From positions 1 to 21,682 of the forward strand of contig DAIOGN010000045.1 of the NCBI GenBank assembly GCA_036745245.1: a stretch of 21,682 bases of DNA, read 5' to 3'. Shown here in pieces: positions 1-6,934 of the stretch. A program made the position numbers and the translations under genes. Under the pieces are notes generated by a model. The model was not told where the DNA came from. It searched no databases and was given only the letters and a program-made list of their open reading frames with translations. Origin of the DNA: DAIOGN01 sp036745245 (GTDB lineage Bacteria > Zixibacteria > MSB-5A5 > JAUVRN01). The first letter of the stretch is position 1. The number at the start of each line of letters is the position of its first letter.

Positions 1-1
1 G

Positions 2-355
2 TTCACGCACATGCACTACGTGCGGCTCGTATCGGTGTTTGAAAACGCGCCCTACTTTGGCGGGGAGCCGCCTGAGGTGGAGTGGCTGCACGAGCGCGAT
101 GTCGATCGCATCGCTCACATGCTCAACGATAGTGTGAAGCAGGTTCGGGACGCGGTACTGTGTACCCTCGCGACGAAGCAGGCCATGCGGGAACTCTACG
201 ATCACCCTATCCTGATGCTTCAGCACCTCATCTGGCATGAGGGCTATCATCATGGTCAGATCAAGCTGGCCCTCAAGCTGGCTGGCCGCCCCGTGGCCGA
301 CCGGGACGTCGGCAGGGTCACGTGGGGTGTGTGGATGCGAAAAACCCGTACCTGA
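2..355 (+). CDS. DinB-family protein, 5' end outside window
   Basis: The reading frame is open from base 2, so this is the C-terminal part of a gene whose start lies to the left; the ATG at 11 is probably internal. The C-terminal helix carries an H-x3-H motif (residues 76-80 counted from that ATG, in LIWHEGYHHGQIKLAL) followed by a GRP turn and a short Trp-rich tail. This is the usual ending of DinB/DUF664 four-helix-bundle proteins, which bind a divalent metal through three histidines. Members include thiol-dependent transferases and damage-inducible proteins of unknown reaction. The third metal ligand would lie near or before the window edge. The stop is 51 bases from the convergent stop of the next gene. 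The family call is fairly safe; the substrate is unknown. Confidence 0.72.
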   Translation, partial: FTHMHYVRLVSVFENAPYFGGEPPEVEWLHERDVDRIAHMLNDSVKQVRDAVLCTLATKQAMRELYDHPILMLQHLIWHEGYHHGQIKLALKLAGRPVADRDVGRVTWGVWMRKTRT

Positions 356-406
356 TCGGCGCGGTCGCCTGCATCTCCACCGCCTGACGCGAGCCGCCGG
401 CCGTTC

Positions 407-1252
407 CTATTTCTGATCCGGTCGTCCCCGTCCCTGCGGGTACTCGTGATCCAAAACCGACAGATACGCGGTTCCGTCCTTGTACTCCGTAAAGTCTCGC
501 ATGCGGGCCTCGACGCCGGCCTTGCTGCGTTCCACCATGATCTCGATTTCAATGCCCACGCGCTCGGCGGTGTCGATGAATCCGCGCACGTTCATTCCCG
601 CCGTGGGGTTCACCATCACGGCGAAGCGCAGGTCGGTGTCGGCGGGTGAAGCCCACTCGGGATAGATCCAGTCCAGGGACACCTCGGCTACGCTGGTGAA
701 CGGAGCGGTACGCACTCCGAAGATCCAGGCACCGTCGGTGGCCACGCCGCCCACTTTCGTATGAAGCGCGTTTTCCCAGCGGGCTCCGGCGGCCCATGCG
801 GGTGCCGGGGCCACCGATACGGCGAAGGTCCACAGCGTGCGATCCTGAAGCAGCGGGTCGTCGGCCTTGATCCAGCGGAAGTTTGCGCCCACCGACACGC
901 CCCCCGTGGCGCCCTTGCCGGCCGAGAAGAGATACTCGCGGCGCTTGCCGTACACGGCGTCGTTCAGCCAGCTGATGGATGCGCCAAGGCCCTTGGCCCG
1001 CATCGTGAGGGCATTGAATCCCGACGGATTCTCAGAGAACTTGTGGTGCCAGGCGAATTCCACGTCCTGGCGCTGCGCCAGACTCGCCGGATTGAATCGT
1101 ACCGAACTCACATCGCCTGGCGCGGCCACCGATCGGAACGGGTAAGGGTACGGGTCCACCGGAAACGGATCCCCGGCAAAAGCGCACGCCGGAGCACCCA
1201 GCGTGCCGCACACCATGAGCGTATTCAAGATTCTCACAATCCTTGTGTTCAT
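407..1252 (-). CDS. Exported beta-barrel-like protein of unknown function (281 aa)
   Basis: A Sec signal peptide (residues 1-26, cleavage likely after AFA) is followed by a Pro/Tyr-rich stretch and a segment reading SVRFNPASLAQ. The rest is alternating aromatic and polar strands with Gly turns, typical of an outer-membrane barrel of roughly 10-12 strands. The RFNPA-type segment resembles the start of outer-membrane porin/PorV-like or barrel-fused proteins, but I do not recognise a named family. The ATG overlaps the stop of the upstream methyltransferase gene (ATGA), so the two are probably co-translated. The tail (YPQGRGRPDQK) is hydrophilic and lacks a terminal aromatic residue, which is unusual for a barrel inserted by BamA. 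A soluble periplasmic beta protein is therefore possible. Confidence 0.72.
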   Translation of the reverse strand: MNTRIVRILNTLMVCGTLGAPACAFAGDPFPVDPYPYPFRSVAAPGDVSSVRFNPASLAQRQDVEFAWHHKFSENPSGFNALTMRAKGLGASISWLNDAVYGKRREYLFSAGKGATGGVSVGANFRWIKADDPLLQDRTLWTFAVSVAPAPAWAAGARWENALHTKVGGVATDGAWIFGVRTAPFTSVAEVSLDWIYPEWASPADTDLRFAVMVNPTAGMNVRGFIDTAERVGIEIEIMVERSKAGVEARMRDFTEYKDGTAYLSVLDHEYPQGRGRPDQK

Positions 1253-2007
1253 GTTTTCATCCCCCGATGTGCCTCCCACATGATGATGCCTCCCGCCACG
1301 GCCGCGTTGAGCGACTCCACGTTGACTGGAATGTGTACCGCCGTGGCCCCTTCTATGGATTCGGTCGCTCCCGAGGCTTCTCCACCCATCACCAGGATCA
1401 CGCGCTCCGGCCAGGTCCAGGTGGACAGGTCGGTGCCCCCCGTAGCGCTTGCGTACACCAGCCGGTGTGGACAGCGGGCGTGCAATTCCGAAAGCGGCAT
1501 GTTCACGTTCAACGGCAGAGAGAAGTAGGTGGCGGCGCCGCCGCGCACGGCCGCGGGGTGTGTGACGTCCACGCAATCGGGCGAACAGGTCACGGCAATG
1601 CCGAACGCTGCGGCCGTTCTCAGCAGGGCGCCCATGTTCAACGGATTTCGGATGCCGGACAAATGCAGGATGAGCTGCGGCAAGACCAGCGGGATGCCCG
1701 TGGCCGGCCGCCAGGGCAGAACGGCGAACAATTCCTGGGGATGCGCCGTGTCCGACAACTCGGAGGCCTGTGTGGCCGTGAGATTGTACACCGGCACATC
1801 TCCGGCGCCAAACCACTCGGCAAGCTCTTCGAGTTGCGTGGCCATGGCGGGGCCGGTGAGGAGGTATTCCGGTTTCAGGGGGCCCGTGAGCACGGTGCGC
1901 ACTGCGCGACGGCCTTCCACGATCAGCCGGCCCGATTCTTCGCGTCCACGCGGATGCAGGAGGCGGCGCACCGCTCTCCAGCGTGTAACTGACAGTCCCC
2001 CCGTCAC
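1249..2007 (-). CDS. TrmH/SpoU-family RNA 2'-O-methyltransferase
   Basis: This is a SPOUT-fold enzyme that would transfer a methyl group from S-adenosylmethionine to a ribose 2'-OH in rRNA or tRNA. The N-terminus has the substrate-binding signature RRLLHPRGREESGRLIVEG. The three SpoU motifs follow: NPLNMGALLRTAAAFG (121-136, with Arg130), LVMGGEASG (205-213, with Glu210) and IPVNVESLNAAVAGG (226-240, with Asn234). The length of 252 residues is normal. I chose the GTG at 2007 because it leaves the usual short leader before the RRLL helix. It has no Shine-Dalgarno sequence but lies 7 bases after a plausible -10, which fits a leaderless message. Motif 1 has NPLN where DPGN is common. The exact RNA target cannot be read from sequence. 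Confidence 0.9.
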   Translation of the reverse strand: MTGGLSVTRWRAVRRLLHPRGREESGRLIVEGRRAVRTVLTGPLKPEYLLTGPAMATQLEELAEWFGAGDVPVYNLTATQASELSDTAHPQELFAVLPWRPATGIPLVLPQLILHLSGIRNPLNMGALLRTAAAFGIAVTCSPDCVDVTHPAAVRGGAATYFSLPLNVNMPLSELHARCPHRLVYASATGGTDLSTWTWPERVILVMGGEASGATESIEGATAVHIPVNVESLNAAVAGGIIMWEAHRGMKT

Positions 2008-2014
2008 ACACGGG

Positions 2015-2043
2015 GATATAGGGAGGCCCACGGGCCATTCCAA
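2015..2043 (-). promoter_or_regulatory. Predicted promoter for the RNA methyltransferase gene
   Basis: On the minus strand a -35 TTGGAA (2043-2038) is separated by 17 bases from a -10 TATATC (2020-2015). The GTG start follows after 7 bases, so transcription would begin at or next to the start codon. Each hexamer matches the sigma-70 consensus at 4 of 6 positions. A 6-bp stem (CAAGCC 2041-2046, GGCTTG 2054-2059) overlaps the -35. Confidence 0.4.
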
Positions 2044-2056
2044 GCCGAAACTTGGC

Positions 2057-2085
2057 TTGCGGCCGCTTGGGGCGCCGCCTAGCAT
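2057..2085 (+). promoter_or_regulatory. Predicted promoter for the patatin-barrel gene
   Basis: A weak -35 TTGCGG (2057-2062), a 17-base spacer and a -10 TAGCAT (2080-2085, 4 of 6 consensus) lie directly before the TTG (2089) and GTG (2092) start codons. As for the divergent gene, this would give a message with almost no 5' leader. There is no Shine-Dalgarno sequence ahead of either start. Confidence 0.33.
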
Positions 2086-2091
2086 CCATTG

Positions 2092-4665
2092 GTGCGCACC
2101 GCAATCGCCGTCCTGCTTCTGATTGCTTCCGCGCGGGCGGACACCACGTCGATACGCGTACCCACAATTCCACAGAAGGTCGGCAACGTGGAGTGGGTGG
2201 CTCCCGGATCGCTCAAGCCGAAAGTGGCGCTCGTGTTGTCGGGCGGCGGATCGCGCGGCTTTGCACACCTGGGTGTTCTGCGTGCCTGGGAAGAGCTGAA
2301 CCTGCCCATGGACGCGCTCGTGGGCACATCCATCGGCGGCACGTTGGGCGGCCTGTACGCCGCCGGTTACTCTGCCGACTCCCTGGTGCAGATTGCGCTG
2401 AACACGAACTGGAACGATCTGTTCGCCAATCGCCCGCCGCGGCGGAATCTGTTTCTTTCCCGGCGCCATGAGAAAGACGAAGCGATCATGGAGCTGCGCT
2501 TTGATGGCCGGAAGCCGCGCATTCCGACGGCGCTTACGACCGGCCAGGAGCTCACGGCCTTTCTCACCGACCTCACCCGGGCCGCGGATTACCAGATCGA
2601 CGGCGACTTCGACCGGCTGACGCCTCCCCTGCGCGTGGTGTCCACCGACATCGTCTCAGGCGAGCGAGTGGTGATCGGCAGCGGCCATCTCGGCGGCGCG
2701 CTGCGATCGACCGTGGCCGTGCCGTTGGCCTTTACGCCGTGGGAGCACGAGGGACGTCTTCTGGCGGATGGGGGCCTCCTGGATCCGATCCCGGTGGACG
2801 TAGCATTCGATCTCGGCGTAGACATCGTGGTGGCGGTGGACGTCACCTCACCCCTGTTGCCCAAGGACCGGCTCACCGATCCGATCGCACTGGCCAATCA
2901 GGCCACCTCGATCATGGTGCTCGAGCGGCAACACGAGCAACTCGAGCACGCCGACTACGTGATCCATCCCGATCTGGACAGCCTGGAAAATTCCGACTTC
3001 GGCGAGCTCGAACTCACCATCGCCAAAGGCTACGAGGCTGCCTGGCCCGTGCTGTCCAGGCTTCGCGAACGGCTGGACCATGTCGAGTCGGACACAACGG
3101 TCCAGGCGGCCTGGCTCATCACCGCGTCGGTGCCCGATTCCATATCGTGGGTACCACCGGGTTCTCGCAGGAGTGCAAAGGACCTGGAGTCAGAGGTCAC
3201 ACGGGAGCTTGCACTCGGCCGCTACCACGAGCTGGACGTGCAGGTGGTCTCCCAGTCCGACTCAGCCGTACTCCGGTGGAACATTCACCCCCTCCCGCCC
3301 GTGTACTCCTCCAAAGTACACGGCAATACGCTGCTGCCTGATTCGCAGCTGTCCGCCATCGCCCGATCGCTCACAGGCCCCGTGCTCTCAGGTCGCGATC
3401 TGGTGCATGCCACCGACAGCATGGAACACCTGTATCGACGCGCACACTACCCGCTGGTGAGTGCGGATTCCGTGAGGCTGGACACAAGCGGGGAGCTGTC
3501 GGTGAACATCAACGAAAACCCTGTGGCCAGGGTGACGGTGGAGGGGCAGAAACGTACCCGGGAGAGTTTCATCCTGGGGAGCATGCCCGACCTGCTCGGC
3601 AAGCCCCTGTCCAGTCGCGATCTCGCGTCGGGCGTGAACTCCCTCTACGCGACGGGACTGTTTCGATCGGTGTCGGCGCGGACCACCCGCACTCCGGACG
3701 GGCCCGAAGTGAGCCTCAAGGTGGAGGAACAGCACTTTACCCGCCTGCGATTCGGCGCTCACTGGTACGAGCAGTTCCGCGCAGAGGCGTTTGCCGAGCT
3801 GGCCGACGTGAACGTGTTCGGCATGGGACACCACGCCGGACTCTACGGAATGTACGGCACCCTCAGGCAGCACGTCGAAGCCTCGGCGGGTGCAGATCGC
3901 CTGGCGTCCACCTACCTTACCTACCTTGCGCGCGTGTACTATCGCCACGAGGAGTGGCCCCTGTATGTGCTGAGCACAAAACTCCCATTCTCTCTTCTCT
4001 TTGAGCGCGTCGGCGGCCGCCTTTCGGTGGGCCAGCAGCTGAAGCGCTTCGGTCTTCTGTCGATGGGGTTGAGGGTGGAGGACGTCGATGACTACGTCGA
4101 GCCCGGTCTCAAATTCACGCCGTGGCACCTGCGCACGGTGTTCGTGTCTGCCGAGCTCGACACCTACGATCGATTTCCCCTGCCCCGGAGCGGCTACCGC
4201 CAGCGTATCGTTCTCGAACAGGCCCTCGAAGTGCTTGGCGGGAACACTCAGTACACGAAATTCTGGTTCGAACTGGAGGGCGTGCTCCCACTGGGCCGGG
4301 AACACGTGGCGATTCTCGGGGGTGGGGCGGGAACGTCGGACTCCTGGTTACCCGAGCCCGAGCGCTACTATCTGGGCGGACGATCCACGTTTTTCGGACT
4401 GCACACCGGGGAGGGGCGTGGCGACTACTTCTGGCACAGTCACGCCGCCCTGCGTATGCACAACGGCGGCAGGCGCTACATCACGCTGCAGTACAACCTG
4501 GGCGACATCTGGACGTACGACTCCGAAGTGGATCTATTCGATGTGATTCATGGTGTGGGACTGGCCTACACTCTGGACAGCCCTCTGGGGCCGCTCGACC
4601 TCGGCGCCGGGCTGGCCACCGATCGCTCGGTGATCTGGTATCTGAATCTCGGCTTACCGTTCTGA
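2092..4665 (+). CDS. Patatin-like phospholipase fused to POTRA domains and a BamA-type barrel
   Basis: A signal peptide (1-17, cleavage at ARA) precedes a patatin domain (about 43-330). This domain has the oxyanion loop SGGGSRGFAHLGVL, the nucleophile elbow GTSIGG (Ser80) and the DGG motif (Asp226), forming the Ser-Asp dyad of a lipid acyl hydrolase. A linker of about 60 residues that may be POTRA-like follows. Next come two clearer POTRA-like repeats (about 403-474 and 477-546) and a C-terminal Omp85/BamA-type barrel (about 550-857) ending in Phe. The order matches PlpD-like type Vd autotransporters and the wider patatin/BamA family, in which the barrel anchors the lipase at the outer membrane. 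The start is GTG 2092 or TTG 2089. The gene is monocistronic and its stop is 19 bases from the convergent EamA gene. Confidence 0.92.
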   Translation: MRTAIAVLLLIASARADTTSIRVPTIPQKVGNVEWVAPGSLKPKVALVLSGGGSRGFAHLGVLRAWEELNLPMDALVGTSIGGTLGGLYAAGYSADSLVQIALNTNWNDLFANRPPRRNLFLSRRHEKDEAIMELRFDGRKPRIPTALTTGQELTAFLTDLTRAADYQIDGDFDRLTPPLRVVSTDIVSGERVVIGSGHLGGALRSTVAVPLAFTPWEHEGRLLADGGLLDPIPVDVAFDLGVDIVVAVDVTSPLLPKDRLTDPIALANQATSIMVLERQHEQLEHADYVIHPDLDSLENSDFGELELTIAKGYEAAWPVLSRLRERLDHVESDTTVQAAWLITASVPDSISWVPPGSRRSAKDLESEVTRELALGRYHELDVQVVSQSDSAVLRWNIHPLPPVYSSKVHGNTLLPDSQLSAIARSLTGPVLSGRDLVHATDSMEHLYRRAHYPLVSADSVRLDTSGELSVNINENPVARVTVEGQKRTRESFILGSMPDLLGKPLSSRDLASGVNSLYATGLFRSVSARTTRTPDGPEVSLKVEEQHFTRLRFGAHWYEQFRAEAFAELADVNVFGMGHHAGLYGMYGTLRQHVEASAGADRLASTYLTYLARVYYRHEEWPLYVLSTKLPFSLLFERVGGRLSVGQQLKRFGLLSMGLRVEDVDDYVEPGLKFTPWHLRTVFVSAELDTYDRFPLPRSGYRQRIVLEQALEVLGGNTQYTKFWFELEGVLPLGREHVAILGGGAGTSDSWLPEPERYYLGGRSTFFGLHTGEGRGDYFWHSHAALRMHNGGRRYITLQYNLGDIWTYDSEVDLFDVIHGVGLAYTLDSPLGPLDLGAGLATDRSVIWYLNLGLPF

Positions 4666-4684
4666 ACGGCACCGCCGGCCGCAC

Positions 4685-5581
4685 TCAAGGCGACTTGACT
4701 CGGCGTCGCGCCCCCGCCTGCACCACGAGCAGCACACCCAGAAGCACCAACGCAATCCCTGCCCATGCACGCGGTGCGAGCGATTCATGGTCGAACCACG
4801 ATCCCAGAAGCAGGGCGATAATGGGCGTAATGAAGGCAATCAGCGACACGGTGAGCGCGGAGATGGTCGTCAGCAGGCGATAATACACCACAAACGCCAG
4901 ACCCGAAGCCACGATACTGAGGTAACCGATGGTCGCCAGCGCACGACCGGTGAAATGCAGGTCAGCTTTTCCCTCCAGGGCGAGGGAGAAGAAGGGCACC
5001 ACAACGGCGCCGCCGATGAGCGTCCAGGCCGTGAGCGAGACCGCTGGCATCGAGCCCAGATCGCGGCGGACCAGGATCGTGTTGTAGGCCGCCACGGCCG
5101 CAGCCAGACTGATGCCCAGCATTCCCATTACTTTCTGCGGGTCGCCGAATGAGAGCTGGTCCCAGTACACGGTGGCCAGGCCCGCAAACCCCACGATGAG
5201 TCCAACGAAGGTCAAGGGTCCCGGCAGCTCCTGGGGCAGCATGCGCAGGGAGAAGAGCGCCACAAAGAAGGGCATGCACGAGAAGACCACGGCTGTCAGC
5301 CCCGACGTGACGTACTGCTCGGCCCAGTACACCAGACAGTAGTTCACAGGATACACCAGCAGGCAGACGATCCAGAGCGACCTTCGATTGGATGCCGGCG
5401 GCGCAAACGACGTCTTGCGTGACCAGCCGAGCGCGAGAATGAACAGAAGCGCGAGCCAGATGCGAAAGGCCAGTGACCAGAAAGGAGAGAGATCCACAAG
5501 CCCGATGCGGATCACAAGCCAGGTGGAGCCCCACACCAGGCAGAGGAAAGCGTAGAGGAGAAGGGTGGCCACGAAGGCCAC
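4685..5581 (-). CDS. EamA/DMT-superfamily transporter
   Basis: This is a 298-residue inner-membrane protein with about ten hydrophobic helices arranged as two EamA repeats. The first helix carries the typical WGSTWLVIRIGL signature, and the second repeat begins near GMLGISLAAAVAAYNTILV. It ends in a basic cytoplasmic tail (GARRRVKSP). Members of the drug/metabolite transporter superfamily export or exchange amino acids, nucleosides or other small metabolites; the substrate cannot be inferred here. The GTG start directly follows the TGA of the phosphatase gene (TGAGTG), so it is the last gene of a three-gene leftward unit. A second in-frame GTG three codons on is an alternative start. Confidence 0.9.
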   Translation of the reverse strand: MAFVATLLLYAFLCLVWGSTWLVIRIGLVDLSPFWSLAFRIWLALLFILALGWSRKTSFAPPASNRRSLWIVCLLVYPVNYCLVYWAEQYVTSGLTAVVFSCMPFFVALFSLRMLPQELPGPLTFVGLIVGFAGLATVYWDQLSFGDPQKVMGMLGISLAAAVAAYNTILVRRDLGSMPAVSLTAWTLIGGAVVVPFFSLALEGKADLHFTGRALATIGYLSIVASGLAFVVYYRLLTTISALTVSLIAFITPIIALLLGSWFDHESLAPRAWAGIALVLLGVLLVVQAGARRRVKSP

Positions 5582-6934
5582 TCAGCCGCGGTGAACCATC
5601 ACGGCGAGCGTCATGTCGTCGGACTGATCGTGGCCGGCCACAAAGGCCGTCACGGCCGACTTGATGCGAAGGGCCACGTCCTGCGCACCCGCGCGCGAGC
5701 CGGCGAAAATGGCGGCCTGGAGATTCGGCTCCTCCCACTGCTTGCCGTCGGCGCGTTCGGCCTCGGTGATGCCGTCGGTGTACAGCACGATCCCGTCGCC
5801 GGGACCGAAGCTGACCTCGTAGGATTGGTACGGGAAGACGGAGACGGGGGACAGCATGAGACCGCCCTGTCCCACCCATTCGAAGCTGCCGTCCTTACGC
5901 CACAGGAAGGCCGGGTTGTGTCCTGCATTGGCGTAGGTGAACGTGCGCGCTTTCGGATCGATGATGCCGTAGAAAAGCGTTACGAACCGGGCCGGTTCCA
6001 TGGTAATCGACAGGAACTGATTCACTGTGGTCAGCACGTCGTGCGGCGGCCGGCCCTGCTGCGCCTGCGCCTTGAACGCGGCCTGCAGCTGCGCCATCAG
6101 GAGGGCCGCGGGCATCCCCTTGCCCGACACATCCGCCATGACGCAGCCAAGCCGGCCCCCGGACAAGAGCACCCAATCGTAGTAGTCGCCGCCCACTTCA
6201 CGTGCGGGCGCCGTAAAGCCGTGGAGATCGAGGCCTTCCACCACGGGCACCGACTTGGGGCAGAGACTTTCCTGGATGGACCGCGCTACCTTCAACTCTT
6301 CTTCCATCACGCGCAGCCGGGACTCTTCTTCCTGAAGCCGCGCGTTCTCGATGACCTGCGCCGACTGCGTGGCGATGATCGTGAGCAGCCGCTGGTCGTC
6401 GGCGTCGAAGGGCAGATCCCCGCGCTTGTTGAATACGGAGAGCACGCCGATCATGCGGTTGCGCGTTTTCATGGGCACGGCCAGGACCGACCGGAACTGC
6501 GACGCTTCTTCGGCCGCGCCTTTGAACCGTTCGTCGGTCTTGAGATCGTTGGAGAGAAGTGGCTTCTGGTTCTTGAGGATCCAGCCTGTGAGCGACAGTC
6601 CCAGGCGGAACGGAAGTCCCTCCTCCGACTGATCCACCACGCGCACCAGAGTCTTGAACGCCTGATCGGGGCTGGCCTGATCGAGCAGTCGGATCACGCC
6701 CTGCTCCACGCCCATGCGCTTGATGCACTTGGCCACGATGAGCCGGTTGATCTCGTCCACCGGCATGCTCGAGTCGATGGCGGTGGCGATTTCGTTGAGA
6801 ACCGACAGCTCCTCAACGGCCTGCTTCAGGCGCTGATTCTCGGCTTCGAGCCGGTCGGGTGCGCCGCTCAACGTGGCCCCCCGCCCGTTCCGACGAGCTG
6901 TGTCACTGTGTATCTCCCGTGGGCGGCATCGCAT
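5582..6934 (-). CDS. GAF-domain PP2C/SpoIIE-type serine phosphatase
   Basis: This is a cytoplasmic regulator with a short coiled coil (about 27-47), a GAF sensor domain (about 48-200), a second helical linker (200-225) and a SpoIIE/RsbU-type PPM phosphatase domain (about 235-450). Metal-binding motifs are EVGGDYYDW (Glu246, Asp250), ADVSGKGMPAALLM (Asp268), VLYTDGITEA (Asp387) and QSDDMTLAVM (Asp439/440), all intact. Such enzymes usually dephosphorylate an anti-sigma antagonist in a partner-switching pathway. No STAS protein, HPK-like kinase or sigma factor is present in the window. The ATG at 6934 has an AGGTGG-like ribosome site but overlaps the glycosyltransferase gene by 32 bases. A TTG at 6871 preceded by GGGGGG is an alternative that would remove 21 weakly protein-like residues. 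Confidence 0.93.
   Translation of the reverse strand: MRCRPREIHSDTARRNGRGATLSGAPDRLEAENQRLKQAVEELSVLNEIATAIDSSMPVDEINRLIVAKCIKRMGVEQGVIRLLDQASPDQAFKTLVRVVDQSEEGLPFRLGLSLTGWILKNQKPLLSNDLKTDERFKGAAEEASQFRSVLAVPMKTRNRMIGVLSVFNKRGDLPFDADDQRLLTIIATQSAQVIENARLQEEESRLRVMEEELKVARSIQESLCPKSVPVVEGLDLHGFTAPAREVGGDYYDWVLLSGGRLGCVMADVSGKGMPAALLMAQLQAAFKAQAQQGRPPHDVLTTVNQFLSITMEPARFVTLFYGIIDPKARTFTYANAGHNPAFLWRKDGSFEWVGQGGLMLSPVSVFPYQSYEVSFGPGDGIVLYTDGITEAERADGKQWEEPNLQAAIFAGSRAGAQDVALRIKSAVTAFVAGHDQSDDMTLAVMVHRG

Noticed and set aside
2041..2059. Stem-loop CAAGCC/GGCTTG as a terminator or riboswitch
   Set aside because: The stem is only 6 bp with no T-run and lies within the divergent promoter region; there is not enough structure for a riboswitch.
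1253..2173. The upstream part of the barrel protein's frame, giving a 588-residue reading
   Set aside because: Upstream of the ATG at 1252 the frame overlaps the methyltransferase and translates to Arg/His/Pro-rich sequence. The signal peptide begins exactly at 1252.
4657..4669. Short inverted repeat CCGTT-CTG-AACGG between the convergent patatin and EamA genes
   Set aside because: A 5-bp stem with a 3-base loop and no T-run on either strand is too weak to call a terminator.
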